DNA of 34,851 bases from Pantoea brenneri (GCA_002095305.1 MIEI01000052.1:1-34851), one strand, 5' to 3'. Positions 1-8,176 are shown, counted from the stretch's first letter. The notes: generated by a model from the sequence alone, not told the origin. A program made the numbers and translations.

Positions 1-6
1 GGCAAC

Positions 7-333
7 ATGAACGACGAATTTAAAAAGTGCATTGAGGCCTGTTATCTGTGTGCCGCAGCCTGCGATCACTGTGCGGCATCCTGCCTGCAGGAAGAGAACC
101 TTGAGATGATGCGCAACTGTATCCGGCTGGACATGCAGTGTGCCAGTCTCTGTCGGCTGGCAGCGCAGTTTATGGCGCTGCAGAGCGAATCAGCCCGCCC
201 GCTTTGCCAGCTGTGCGCCGACCTGTGTCAGCAGTGCGGCGACGAGTGCGGTCAGCACCAGCACGACCACTGCCAGCAGTGCGCTAAGGCCTGTCATCAC
301 TGTGCTGAAGCGTGCCGCCGCATGGCCGCCTGA
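7..333 (+). CDS. Four-helix-bundle copper-binding protein (Csp/DUF326-like)
   Basis: This 108-residue protein has 19 cysteines, at positions 8, 12, 15, 19, 22, 26, 38, 45, 49, 67, 70, 74, 77, 81, 89, 92, 96, 99 and 103. They are mostly spaced three or four residues apart, so they line the same faces of predicted helices. This is the pattern of the cytosolic copper storage proteins (Csp3-type, DUF326 family), which hold many Cu(I) ions inside a four-helix bundle. No signal peptide or twin-arginine motif is visible, so I infer a cytoplasmic location. A His-rich loop (GQHQHDH) precedes the last helix. The ATG lies only six bases into the window, so upstream regulation and a possible longer start cannot be judged. 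Family assignment is firm; the metal bound and its physiological role are inferred from the family. Confidence 0.88.
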   Translation: MNDEFKKCIEACYLCAAACDHCAASCLQEENLEMMRNCIRLDMQCASLCRLAAQFMALQSESARPLCQLCADLCQQCGDECGQHQHDHCQQCAKACHHCAEACRRMAA

Positions 334-346
334 CAGCCCCGACATC

Positions 347-372
347 GCCCCCGGAGCCCGCCAGCCGGGGGC
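347..372 (+). terminator. GC-rich hairpin after the copper-storage gene
   Basis: GCCCCCGG (347-354) pairs with CCGGGGGC (365-372), an 8-bp perfect stem with a 10-base loop, 13 bases after the stop codon. It is not followed by a T-run on this strand, so it is at best a weak terminator or an mRNA 3' stabilising hairpin. Confidence 0.35.
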
Positions 373-461
373 GAAAATCCCTGCCCGTTCCCGCAAAGGC
401 GAAACCGCACAAATTACCTGCTGACAGCGCTTTAATCGCGGCGTCGCTTGTCCTACACTTT

Positions 462-479
462 TATCTGTTGCACTAGATA
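462..479. promoter_or_regulatory. Candidate MarR operator
   Basis: TATCT (462-466) and AGATA (475-479) form an inverted repeat with an 8-base spacer, 20 bases before the marR start codon. MarR proteins typically bind such AT-rich palindromes over their own promoters. The assignment rests on position and symmetry only. Confidence 0.4.
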
Positions 480-498
480 ATCAAACACAAGGTAAATC

Positions 499-933
499 AT
501 GAGTTGCGAGTCACGTGCCGACATCGGCAAACAACTGTCGTTCGCCCTGTATGGCGCCGCCAGCCGGATGAACCGGATGCACAAACCTTTTCTGGATCCG
601 CTGGGCCTGACCTTCCCGCAATATCTGGTAATGCTGGAGCTGTTCAGCGAGACGCCACGCAGCGTCGGCGATCTGGGGAACCGGCTGGGCATGGATACCG
701 GCACCATTACGCCGGTTCTCAAGCGGCTGGAAGCGGCCGGGCGGATTGTCCGCACCCGCGACCGTAATGATGAACGACGGGTGTTGATCACCCTGACCGC
801 GCAGGGTGCCGCCCTGCAGCAAACCTTGTGGACGATTACCGACAGCATTAAATCCGCCTGCAACCTGTCGGATCAGGAGCTGGCCGCGCTACGCGACACC
901 CTGCTCGACTTCGCCCATCCGGCGCAACAATAA
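499..933 (+). CDS. MarR-family transcriptional regulator (OhrR-like, peroxidatic Cys replaced)
   Basis: The 144-residue protein has the winged-helix MarR fold. The stretch from about residue 38 (LTFPQYLVMLEL), the GTITPVLKRLE recognition helix region and the DERRVLITLT wing closely follow the OhrR organic-peroxide sensor subgroup. In OhrR the N-terminal helix carries the reactive cysteine in a QLCFALY-type motif; here the same place reads QLSFALY, so the sensing Cys is a Ser. The only N-terminal cysteine is at residue 3. It therefore probably responds to another ligand, or to oxidation at a different site. An AAGG Shine-Dalgarno lies at 489-492. The gene sits 24 bases upstream of the dinucleotide-binding reductase on the same strand, and probably controls that two-gene operon. 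Confidence 0.85.
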   Translation: MSCESRADIGKQLSFALYGAASRMNRMHKPFLDPLGLTFPQYLVMLELFSETPRSVGDLGNRLGMDTGTITPVLKRLEAAGRIVRTRDRNDERRVLITLTAQGAALQQTLWTITDSIKSACNLSDQELAALRDTLLDFAHPAQQ

Positions 934-957
934 CGCCCATCGACAAAGAGGTAACAG

Positions 958-1689
958 ATGAATATCAGCATCATTGGCGCAGGCAATATCGGCGCAACCC
1001 TGGCACGCAAACTGGCCGCCGCCGGTCACACCATCCGACTGGCAAACTCACGTGGTCCTGACTCGATTCAGACGCTGGCCAGAGAAGTGGGTGCCACGGC
1101 GGTAACCCGCGAAGACGCCGTTCAGGACGCCGAAGTGATCATCCTGGCGATACCTTTCGATAAGCACCCGGCGCTGGCCAGCCTGTTAAACGCTGCACCT
1201 GCGGACGCCATCATCATTGATACCAGCAACTACTATCCGTTCCGCGACGGCGATATTGCGGCACTACAGCAGGGGCAGACAGAAAGCCAGTGGGCCAGCG
1301 AACAGCTGCACCGTCCGGTGATTAAAGCGTGGAATGCGGTACTGGCGGCGACGCTGGCCGAAAAAGGCCAGCCGGCGGGTCAGCCCGATCGCCTGGCGAT
1401 ACCGGTTGCCGGTGACGATGCGCAGGCGAAAGCCGTGGCAATGACGCTGGTCGACGTGACCGGTTTTGATGCGGTTGACGCGGGTTCGCTGAGCGACTCA
1501 TGGCGTCAGCAGCCGGGTACGCCCGCCTACTGCACTGAACTGTCCCAGCCCGCGCTGATTAGCGCGCTACAGGCGGCCGACCGCGACCGCGCACCGCACA
1601 ACCGCGATGCGCTGATCAACGAGTTCATGTCAGCCGGAGAGCTGACGCATGCGGCGATCGTGGCGCGCAACCGTGCCGTCACCGCCTGA
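958..1689 (+). CDS. NADP-binding F420-reductase-like oxidoreductase
   Basis: This 243-residue protein begins with a classic dinucleotide-binding glycine motif (GAGNIGATLARKLA, residues 7-20), followed by a basic/hydroxyl patch (ANSRGP) that typically binds the 2'-phosphate of NADP. The central SNYYPFRDG and IKAWNA segments are typical of the NADPH-dependent F420 reductase-like family (COG2085). In enterobacteria, which lack F420, members of this family are uncharacterised NAD(P)-dependent oxidoreductases, so the substrate is unknown. A good Shine-Dalgarno (AGAGG) precedes the ATG. The gene follows the marR-type regulator by 24 bases and is probably co-transcribed with it, suggesting a reductive detoxification role; that last point is inference. 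Confidence 0.8.
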   Translation: MNISIIGAGNIGATLARKLAAAGHTIRLANSRGPDSIQTLAREVGATAVTREDAVQDAEVIILAIPFDKHPALASLLNAAPADAIIIDTSNYYPFRDGDIAALQQGQTESQWASEQLHRPVIKAWNAVLAATLAEKGQPAGQPDRLAIPVAGDDAQAKAVAMTLVDVTGFDAVDAGSLSDSWRQQPGTPAYCTELSQPALISALQAADRDRAPHNRDALINEFMSAGELTHAAIVARNRAVTA

Positions 1690-1716
1690 AAAAGTGCTAA
1701 GAAGCAGACTCCTGCA

Positions 1717-1757
1717 CACCGTCTGACGCCGGTGAGCTGAGTTTCAGGCAGACGGTG
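1717..1757. repeat. 9-bp inverted repeat downstream of the reductase gene
   Basis: CACCGTCTG (1717-1725) and CAGACGGTG (1749-1757) are perfect inverted copies separated by 23 bases, shortly after the reductase stop codon. There is no T-run, so it is not a convincing intrinsic terminator. The remaining bases to 1929 contain no gene I recognise. Confidence 0.4.
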
Positions 1758-1929
1758 CGGCAAGGTCGCTGTTACCGTCGATCCCTGCCAGCGCCGGTGC
1801 CTCAGCAGACGCTGCGATCGGTGCCGGAACAGGCCCGGCGCGCGCCGTCGGACAGCAATACTCAGCGGTGGCAGGTGATCTCAGCCAATCGATCACCTTT
1901 CACGGCCAGGCGCCGTTTATGGCAGATGT

Positions 1930-2526
1930 TCAGGACAAATCGTGCAGCTCTTTGCCGAGTGGCGGGCTGAGCGTGAAGTGTGCGATGCGAATCGCCAGCC
2001 CGGCACGTTCGGGTGAGCAGCCCATCACCCCGACAAAGCGCCGCCCACGGCCGGGCCACGGACAGAGGCGTAACAGCGGCCACTGCTCGCCGTCGGTTGA
2101 GTACTGAATGCGCAGCGCCTCATTAACCAGCGTAGCCCGCAGCCAGAAGCTGCGCGGATCGCCGGGAAACAGGCCGGTTGACCAGTCTGATTTCTCGCGC
2201 GTAACCACGCAGCCTAACGCCGGCTGGTCATCATTAAATTCAATGCCCGCCTTAACCCAGTGCGTCTCATCATCCTGAATAAACAGCCCGGCCTGATCGT
2301 ACAGCTGGCTGAAATCCGCCCTGACCTGCACCTGTACCGTAAAGTCCTCATCGATCCAGAATCCATAAGCGTGTCCGCTGTGCCGGGCAAAACCGTACCA
2401 GGTGCGCTGCCAGAAATCGCTGTTAAACGCCGTCTCAAAGCATAATTCACTCTGCTCAAGATGATGTACCGGCGGCGGATTGATCCAGACGCCGCCGTCG
2501 GTGGAAATTGAATCGATCGCTGACAT
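1930..2526 (-). CDS. DUF1349 domain protein (concanavalin-like fold)
   Basis: The 198-residue protein matches the DUF1349 family, a beta-sandwich related to concanavalin A-like lectin/glucanases. Recognisable segments are the early FWQRTWYGF..GHAYGFW strands, the DQAGLFIQDDETHWVKAGIEF core near the middle and the VGVMGCSPERAGL region near the end, which are characteristic of the family. No signal peptide or membrane segment is present, so it is probably cytoplasmic. The ATG at 2526 has a good upstream AGGAGAAG ribosome site. It stands alone, with no co-directional neighbour close by. The function of the family is unknown; a carbohydrate-binding role is only suggested by the fold. Confidence 0.8.
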   Translation of the reverse strand: MSAIDSISTDGGVWINPPPVHHLEQSELCFETAFNSDFWQRTWYGFARHSGHAYGFWIDEDFTVQVQVRADFSQLYDQAGLFIQDDETHWVKAGIEFNDDQPALGCVVTREKSDWSTGLFPGDPRSFWLRATLVNEALRIQYSTDGEQWPLLRLCPWPGRGRRFVGVMGCSPERAGLAIRIAHFTLSPPLGKELHDLS

Positions 2527-2939
2527 ACCTTCTCCTGTAGACGTTGCACTTGTTGCCGTCGGGTGCGGCCTGATTTGACCAGCATAGCGCGCTTACTGGA
2601 GATGCGGCGACGACAGGCAGCGTATTTAATAGCGAAACGCCTTCTGGCAATAATTTAAACCCGTGCCGATACACAGCTATTCAGGCCGGGAAACAGGCGG
2701 CGCGCCCGGCAATATAATCGGTTTATTAACGCTATTTTTGGATAACAAGACATCCAGAATTTAATAAAAACCATACCGTCATAAGTCATAACTACGGTAA
2801 ACGAGGCCGCGCCCCACAACGGATTAAATAAGTCGTTCACTGCCCACAGGTTATTTTCACTCAACTTAACCGGGCGGCGGCGCTCTATCTTTGCATTCTC
2901 GCCTGGCAGTTCTGGCATTATGTTCCGCATGCCATCAAT
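2527..2939. other. Gene-free stretch upstream of DUF1349 gene and LysE relic
   Basis: It contains the DUF1349 ribosome site and presumably its promoter at the left edge. The rest is AT-richer than its surroundings. An open frame on the minus strand (2655-2930) resembles no family, has no convincing ribosome site and is probably spurious. The N-terminal half of the LysE gene that should lie here is missing. Confidence 0.5.
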
Positions 2940-3265
2940 ATTGGCCAGCGGGCGAGTCGAAAAGCGCTGATTTCGGCATGGCTTTCAGGCCTGACTATTA
3001 CGCTGGGTAATCCCAAAACCATTGCCTTTTATCTGGCTATTTTTCCGCTGGTGATCTCCGTGGATAGGGTTTCACTGCAAACCTGGGCCATGATGCTGGT
3101 GCCGTTGACTATTCTGGCCCTGCTGCTGGTGGGCGCGATTTTATTCTGGCTGCGCTGCGGATTCGGCACTTTTTAACCCGCCCCCGCGCCCAGCGCATAT
3201 TGTTCCGCTCGGCGGGTAGCATTATGTTGCTGGCGGCCATCAGCATAGTCGCAAAATCCGTCTGA
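2940..3265 (+). pseudogene. LysE/RhtB-family amino-acid exporter relic
   Basis: Frame 1 (from about 2940) reads through RKALISAWLSGLTITLGNPK and then TIAFYLAIFPLVI, the hallmark GNPK segment of LysE/RhtB exporters, followed by two hydrophobic helices, and stops at 3174. The remaining C terminus continues in another frame (TRPRAQRILFRSAGSIM..) to a TGA at 3263-3265. The switch occurs at a run of five T (3170-3174); a sixth T would give GTFLTRPRAQR and rejoin the frames. The N-terminal half of the approximately 200-residue family is absent, with no start codon or ribosome site, so this is a true remnant regardless of the frameshift. Nothing indicates the former substrate. Confidence 0.75.
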
Positions 3266-3525
3266 ACGCTGACCGGGCCTGCTTTTCAGCGAACTGTGAG
3301 TCCGGGAGGCACGGCAGTCAGCAAGGGCAGCGACCGATATTCTGCCGCTACGCCGATCAGGACCATAATTAACTGATTTATTCAGCTAACTGACGAAGCC
3401 GTTATTTTCTCCGGCAGCCCGTAAAATATTTCATTTTGTTAATATGCTGGCGTAATTCAGCTTCAGCAACCAGGATTAATCGGTCTGAGGCAATGACCTC
3501 ACAAATGAATAAGGAGGAAATTTCC

Positions 3526-3762
3526 ATGGTAGATAAATCACAAATTTTAGACCACGCTCAGGTCGTTGATGTTAATGGTGAACACGTAGGGGTTGTTGAT
3601 CATTTTGAAGGTGACGATAAAATCAAGCTGGCAAAAAGCGATCCTGAAGCGGGCGGGCAACACCATATTATTCCCTTTAGCTGGGTAAAAGAGGTGGATG
3701 ATAATAAAGTCATTCTCTCTAAAGCGAAGGCAGATGTTGAAAGCGAGTGGCAGACTGCATAA
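3526..3762 (+). CDS. DUF2171 domain protein
   Basis: This 78-residue acidic protein begins at the ATG at 3526, directly after a near-perfect Shine-Dalgarno (AAGGAGG, 3511-3517); an in-frame upstream extension to 3436 lacks such a signal. The sequence (DHAQVVDVNGEHVGVVDHFE, then DDKIKLAKSDP, then HHIIPFSWV) is typical of DUF2171, a small beta-rich family related to PRC-barrel modules that is common in soil and plant-associated bacteria and often associated with stress responses. No signal peptide or membrane helix is visible. The gene is monocistronic, followed at once by a strong terminator. Molecular function is unknown. Confidence 0.82.
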   Translation: MVDKSQILDHAQVVDVNGEHVGVVDHFEGDDKIKLAKSDPEAGGQHHIIPFSWVKEVDDNKVILSKAKADVESEWQTA

Positions 3763-3769
3763 TTTTCTG

Positions 3770-3796
3770 GCCGTGGCGCACGCCACGGCTCTGTTT
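3770..3796 (+). terminator. Rho-independent terminator after DUF2171 gene
   Basis: GCCGTGGCG (3770-3778) pairs with CGCCACGGC (3781-3789), followed by TCTGTTTTAT. It starts seven bases after the stop codon. The closing pairs around the two-base gap will open into a small loop, leaving a strong GC stem with a T-rich tail. Confidence 0.8.
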
Positions 3797-4166
3797 TATC
3801 CGTTAACTTGCTGCTTATTGTCGCTCACGTTCCAGTTTGATAAATAATCCCACCCTCTAGAAAACCCAGCATGATTCACGGTATTTAGCCAGGGTAAAAC
3901 ACAGTTTACTCAACCATTTTTTGCTAATGGAAAGTGTTCAGTAATAAACAGCCATGCTGTCTAATTTTTTATCAAACCTGCACCGCAACAAACCATCATT
4001 CAGAGCAGTCATTCCTGCGGAAAAATATCCCTGTACCAACCAAAGCGGAAAGCAGGATATCTTCATTGCGTCCAGCATTCTGAATGCCGCTGAATGTACC
4101 GTCAGGTTTAACGGCTAGCGGGTCCTGTCACGCCCGTTCTGTCCGCCAGACACCCATGCCGGGCTG
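3797..4166. other. Gene-free stretch
   Basis: No coding frame with family similarity or ribosome site was found on either strand. It separates the DUF2171 terminator from the OtsA relic and is probably decayed sequence or the debris of a deletion. Confidence 0.5.
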
Positions 4167-4471
4167 TCAGTAGCGCGGCCGGTTACCAAACCCGGCGGAA
4201 TCTATCAGACCCGCTGCCGGCATCGCTCCGGTATCACCAGGTGCCCCGCTCAACTGGCTCAGGAAGCGCGCTGACCACCAGTGGCTGTCATGAATATGCA
4301 GTTCCTTTATCAGCTGCTGGTGATACGCCTGCCTGACGGATAAAGGCAGGCGCAGCGCGGTATGAATAGCCGCCGCAATCTCATCAGAATCATACGGATT
4401 AACAATAATCGCCCCCTTCATCTGTTCAGCCGCGCCGGCAAAGCGAGAGAGTATCGATTGCCCGCTGATCC
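4167..4471 (-). pseudogene. Trehalose-6-phosphate synthase (OtsA) C-terminal relic
   Basis: Reading the minus strand from about 4471, the frame gives SILSRFAGAAEQMKGAIIVN and then PYDSDEIAAAIHTAL. This is the conserved C-terminal block of OtsA glycosyltransferases (LSRFAGAA, followed by the ALIVNPYD motif that contacts the UDP-glucose site). It ends with an HDSHWWSARFLSQL segment matching the OtsA terminus plus a divergent 25-residue tail to a stop at 4167. Full OtsA proteins are about 470 residues, so roughly three quarters of the gene, including the catalytic N-terminal domain, is missing. Upstream frame sequence (about 4472-4530) no longer resembles OtsA. The fragment could be translated from an internal ATG at 4421, but would have no catalytic domain. 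Confidence 0.78.
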
Positions 4472-4952
4472 GGGTGCTGCGTTTGAATGCTGACAGGGCG
4501 ACCGTAAAAACGGTATCCCCCTCGCCTTCTCCGATCTCAGCCGGTCTTCAGCGTGACTGAATCGTGAAGGTTACTGAGCAGACAGTTAACCGGATGGCAG
4601 ATAAAAAAGGCGTAAAGAGTGCGAAGCGGAATATAAAAATGCAGTAAATAGGGTGCAGTCGATCGTGGATATGATCAGGCGGGGAAGTGATAAACCGGGG
4701 AGCCGACCACGTCGGCCAGGTTGTGCAGCGATGATGTGGACGGGTCAGAGAAGAGAGGATGAACGCTGCCCGCAGATGAACGGACGACACCCGGCCGCCG
4801 CCCGTGATGAACGGCAGACGCCTTGCCCGCTCCGGCAGAACACTCACCTGCTCTGCCGGACACGGCGCGGCGTGATGTTGGTCGAGACTCTTCCTGAACG
4901 GCATTAATACCGGCTGTCCGTCAGCGGCCTCCTGACCGGCCGTAAAACCGGC
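4472..4952. other. Gene-free stretch
   Basis: Several open frames cross this region on both strands, but none has a recognisable domain, a good ribosome site or coherent codon use. It lies between the OtsA relic and a small unknown gene and looks like degraded sequence. Confidence 0.45.
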
Positions 4953-5234
4953 TTACCCGCGCTCCATCACTTTAATCCCTTCTTCAGGCTCCCATACCGC
5001 CCAGATTTCCCAGAATAAATCGTTAACCGTTTCTTTAAGCGCTTCCGGGTGAAAGCGGGTGCTGCGATAAACTGAACCGAGTCTGGCATCAATGTGTGCG
5101 TCACCGTTAGCGGTACCGATATTCATCGCAAAGGCATCGCAGTTCATCGAAAGCCAGATAATCCGGGCACAGGTACAGGAGGGAGGATTGTGCAGCGTAA
5201 TATGACTAACTACTGCGTCTTCAGAAGTGTTCAT
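4953..5234 (-). CDS. Small hypothetical protein (93 aa)
   Basis: I place the start at the ATG at 5234 (MNTSEDAVVSH), which has an AGG-containing site about eight bases upstream; a TTG at 5252 would add six residues. The 93-residue product is acidic at its C terminus (WEIWAVWEPEEGIKVMERG), has a CTC pair of cysteines and a third Cys in the first half, and shows no signal peptide or obvious membrane segment. I do not recognise a family. The reading frame is clean and the protein looks soluble and globular, so I consider it likely real. It lies in the same orientation as norVW about 120 bases downstream of norW, but no evidence links it to nitric oxide. Confidence 0.5.
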   Translation of the reverse strand: MNTSEDAVVSHITLHNPPSCTCARIIWLSMNCDAFAMNIGTANGDAHIDARLGSVYRSTRFHPEALKETVNDLFWEIWAVWEPEEGIKVMERG

Positions 5235-5353
5235 AACAGGACCTATTGGCAAGTTAAATAGCGGTCAGAAGCCGGCAGGATCGCGTCTGACATCCGCTGC
5301 ACCGTGGGAAGCGTGCAGCGGTCTGGTGTATCGTGCCGGCGTTACCGATGCGG

Positions 5354-6497
5354 TTAAGTGGCTGCTGGCGTGTTTAACGCCTTCAGCAGCTGAACGCCAC
5401 CTTCATGTGATCTTCACTGACCACAAAAGCGCGCATCACCCCGTCCGGGTCATAACCTTTCGCGATCACGCCGTCTGAAGAGAACGCCATCTGCCAGTTG
5501 TAGGCCGGATTAGCCGGATCGCCCGCCAGCTGAAGCGGCATATCCGGTGTTTTGACCTTGATCAGCATCGGAGGCAGCGTCAGGTTAGCGGCCTGTCCGG
5601 TCAGATTTTTGGCCAGGGTGATCGCCGCCAGCGTCGCCGGCTGCAGGTAAGGCATCAGTTTTCCCTCTATCTCTGCGCAGTCGCCCAGCGCATAAATATC
5701 GGGAACCGAGGTAGCGAGCGTGCGATCAACGACAATGCCATGACGCACCTCGATACCCGCTCTTTTTGCCAGCCCCGAATCGGGACGTAAGCCGATGGCG
5801 CACACCACCGCGTCAAAACACTTTTTCTCTCCGTCGCTGAAGGTAGCTGCAACAGAATCTGCCTGGCGGGCAAGTTCAGTCACTTCAGTCTGGAACATCA
5901 TCTGCACGCCGCTGTTGATTAATCGGTGTTGCAGACGACCGCTGATTTCCGGCGGCAACAGCGCGGCGAGCAGACCTGCACTGCGATCAATAATCGTTAC
6001 CTGTTTACCGGCACGATTAAGATCCATTGCCAGTTCGGTACCGATCAGCCCGGCTCCGATGATCAGCACCCGTGCCGCATTCATCAGCCGGTGGCGCACT
6101 GGCGATATTCCTGCTGACTGTTGAGCGTGTAGATCAGTTCACTGCCCGGCATCGCCGGAATCACAGGCCGGGCACCGGTGGCCAGCACCAGCTTTCCGTA
6201 AGCAAAATCGCCTGCGCTGCTGTTCACCCTGCGCGCCAGCGTGTCGATGTCGCTAACCACAGTGCAAGGATGCAGCATGATGTTCTGGCTTTCGGCCCAC
6301 TCCGCTGCCGTCTGACGGGTTAAGTCATCGGCCGCGCAGCGCAGGCTGATCACATGGCTCAGCTCAGGCTTGTTGTACTCATCGCAGCTGTCGGCCGCGA
6401 GAACCCGAATCGGTACCGTTTTATCCTGCTGACGAAGGTGCTTAACCAGCTGCCGGGCGGCGAACCCGGAGCCGATAATCACAATATCTTCAGACAT
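5354..6497 (-). pseudogene. norW: norW, NADH:flavorubredoxin reductase, two frameshifts
   Basis: NorW is the FAD enzyme that passes electrons from NADH to the rubredoxin domain of NorV. The N-terminal frame starts at the ATG at 6497 ([17 protein letters not shown]), with the first FAD-binding glycine motif, the [13 protein letters not shown] segment and LVLATGA. It stops at 6084 after [14 protein letters not shown]. The next frame carries RVLIIGAGLIGTELAMDL (the NADH-binding motif) and DIYALGDCAEIEGK, and stops at 5383. A third frame supplies the expected FQLLKAL terminus to 5354. Each junction (about 6087-6092 and about 5392) is repaired by adding one base, giving about 381 residues, close to the 377 of E. 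coli NorW. The start lies four bases after the norV stop with a GAGG site inside norV, as expected for a coupled operon. As written the gene is broken; the high conservation on both sides of the breaks suggests recent mutation or sequence error. Confidence 0.88.
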
Positions 6498-6501
6498 TCG
6501 C

Positions 6502-7977
6502 TTAGCCCTCGAAAGGATCAAACACAGATTTACCCAGTGCGCATCCCGGACATAAGAAATCGTCAGGTACCTCTTGCCATGCGGTGCCAGGTTCAACGCC
6601 CTGATTTGGTTCACCGTCTGCCGGGTCGTACACCCACTGGCAGACGGTACAGATCATTTTCTGTTCGGCGCCTTCGCCCGCTTCTGCCATCGCCACGCCA
6701 TCACGGTTTACCGCTGCGGCGGCCGCAATCGCGGCTGGCACTGCTTCCTCAGCGGGCTTTGGCGCTGAGTCAGGCAGCGGAGAGAGCGCCCATTCACGGG
6801 CGATTTTGCGGCCGTGTTCGCGACACGCTTCCAGCGCGGAGAGATCGGGACGCCACTTCGCTTTAAGCGCGATGGTCATATCGAAACCGGCATCCTGCAG
6901 TCGGGTGGCGACCCGGTCCACGGCACCGCCGGTCCAGCCATAAGAACCGAACGCTGAGGCGCGTTTATTGCGGAATTTCAGGCCAGTCATCTCTTCCAGC
7001 ATGCCGGCGATTTTCGGCATCATCACGTTATTCATGGTAGAAGAACCGACCAGAATGCCTTTTGAGCGGAAGCAGGAGGTGATGATTTCATTTTTGTCGT
7101 GGGTGGAGACGTTATAAACCTTCACTGCCACCCGCGGATCGGTCTCGCGGATGCCTTCGGCAATCGCATCGGCCATCATGCGGGTATTATTCGACATCGC
7201 GTCGTAGAACAACGTGATGCGATCTTCCTGATAATCGGCCGCCCATTTCAGATACAGCTCAACGATCTGTACCGGGTTGTCGCGCCACACCACGCCGTGC
7301 GAGGTTGCGATCATGCTAACCGGCAGGCCGAAGCTGAGAATCTCGGTGATTTTCGCGGTGACCAGGCGAGCAAACGGGGTCAGGATGTTAGAGAAGTAAC
7401 GCTGGCACTGGTCGAATAATTCGTTCTGATCAACTTCATCGTTGAACAGATGTTCATCGCAGTAATGCTGACCAAAGGCATCGTTACTGAATAACACCGC
7501 ATCTTCCGTCATGTAGGTCATCATGCTGTCTGGCCAGTGCAGCATCGGAGTTTCAATGAAGATCAGCTTTTTACCGTTGCCGATATCCAGTGAGTCACCG
7601 GTTTTAACAATGTTAAAATTCCATTCTGGATGGTGATGATGCCCGTTGATCGAGTCGACGCCGTTTGCCGTACAGTAAATCGGAGTGCCGGGGATCAGCG
7701 CCAGCAATTCGGCCAGCGCGCCACAGTGATCTTCTTCAGCGTGGTTAATGACGATGGCGTCGATTTTTTTCAGATCGATCTCTTCAGCCAGGTTTTTGAC
7801 AAAATCGGAGCGGAACCGGAGATCGACCGTATCGATCAGCACCGTCTTTTCTTCACGAATCAGGTAGCTGTTATAGCTGGTGCCACGCTGCATTTTGTAC
7901 TCTTTACCGTGAAAATGCTCGACTTCCCAGTCACGTTTACCCACCCAGGAAATGTTATTTTTAACATGGATATTCAT
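6502..7977 (-). CDS. norV: Anaerobic nitric oxide reductase flavorubredoxin
   Basis: NorV reduces NO to nitrous oxide under anaerobic conditions in the cytoplasm. The 491-residue product has an N-terminal metallo-beta-lactamase domain with the di-iron ligands of the HxExDH motif ([10 protein letters not shown]79/E81/D83/H84), a flavodoxin domain ([20 protein letters not shown]) and a C-terminal rubredoxin with two CxxC knuckles (CTVC and CPGC). An Ala/Pro-rich linker before the rubredoxin makes it slightly longer than E. coli NorV (479). I start at the ATG at 7977 because upstream in-frame codons overlap a sigma-54 promoter. It is followed immediately by norW. Transcription is predicted to be NorR- and sigma-54-dependent from the promoter at 8019-8034. 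Confidence 0.97.
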   Translation of the reverse strand: MNIHVKNNISWVGKRDWEVEHFHGKEYKMQRGTSYNSYLIREEKTVLIDTVDLRFRSDFVKNLAEEIDLKKIDAIVINHAEEDHCGALAELLALIPGTPIYCTANGVDSINGHHHHPEWNFNIVKTGDSLDIGNGKKLIFIETPMLHWPDSMMTYMTEDAVLFSNDAFGQHYCDEHLFNDEVDQNELFDQCQRYFSNILTPFARLVTAKITEILSFGLPVSMIATSHGVVWRDNPVQIVELYLKWAADYQEDRITLFYDAMSNNTRMMADAIAEGIRETDPRVAVKVYNVSTHDKNEIITSCFRSKGILVGSSTMNNVMMPKIAGMLEEMTGLKFRNKRASAFGSYGWTGGAVDRVATRLQDAGFDMTIALKAKWRPDLSALEACREHGRKIAREWALSPLPDSAPKPAEEAVPAAIAAAAAVNRDGVAMAEAGEGAEQKMICTVCQWVYDPADGEPNQGVEPGTAWQEVPDDFLCPGCALGKSVFDPFEG

Positions 7978-8018
7978 CAGAAATTCTCGCAGTGTAAGTG
8001 ATAGTCCCGTATCTCTTT

Positions 8019-8034
8019 GCATCTGCCGTGCCAA
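8019..8034 (-). promoter_or_regulatory. Sigma-54 promoter of norVW
   Basis: On the minus strand the sequence reads TTGGCACGGCAGATGC, with the -24 GG and -12 GC exactly ten bases apart. This matches the sigma-54 consensus TGGCAC-N5-TTGC with one change in the -12 box. It lies about 42 bases upstream of the norV start codon. Confidence 0.9.
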
Positions 8035-8038
8035 CTTT

Positions 8039-8051
8039 TAACTTATTGTTT
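8039..8051 (-). promoter_or_regulatory. Candidate IHF site upstream of norV promoter
   Basis: On the minus strand AAACAATAAGTTA matches the IHF consensus WATCAANNNNTTR with one mismatch. It begins six bases from the end of the -24 box, between the promoter and the NorR sites, where DNA bending would help NorR contact sigma-54 polymerase. The same offset is seen at the second sigma-54 promoter. Confidence 0.5.
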
Positions 8052-8076
8052 TATATGAAATTAAATTAATGTCATT

Positions 8077-8130
8077 GTTTTAAAGACATGGGTGTGAATT
8101 GTTTTGTTCACAATGCATTGTTTTAATGAC
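8077..8130. promoter_or_regulatory. Three NorR enhancer sites for norVW
   Basis: Three GT-N7-AC elements with AT-rich centres lie at 8077-8087 (GTTTTAAAGAC), 8101-8111 (GTTTTGTTCAC) and 8120-8130 (GTTTTAATGAC), each preceded by ATT. GT-N7-AC is the known core of E. coli NorR sites, which also occur as a set of three. They lie 44, 68 and 87 bases from the -24 box. Confidence 0.85.
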
Positions 8131-8143
8131 AAGGCTACGGGCA

Positions 8144-8167
8144 ATAAAAAACCCGCCGCAGCGGGTT
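8144..8167 (-). terminator. Terminator of the YeaR-like operon
   Basis: On the minus strand AACCCGC (8161-8167), a four-base loop and GCGGGTT (8150-8156) form a hairpin followed by TTTTATT. It lies ten bases after the stop codon of the DUF1971 gene and separates this operon from the norV regulatory region. Confidence 0.88.
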
Positions 8168-8176
8168 TGAAGAAAA

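Noticed and set aside
346..372. Strong intrinsic terminator after the first gene
   Set aside because: The hairpin is perfect, but there is no T-run after it on the plus strand; kept only as a low-confidence hairpin.
2655..2930. 91-codon minus-strand frame
   Set aside because: No ribosome site and no recognisable domain, in a decayed region.
4548..4907. Overlapping 118- and 84-codon frames on opposite strands
   Set aside because: Arg/Pro/His-rich composition typical of non-coding GC-rich frames, with no family or ribosome site.
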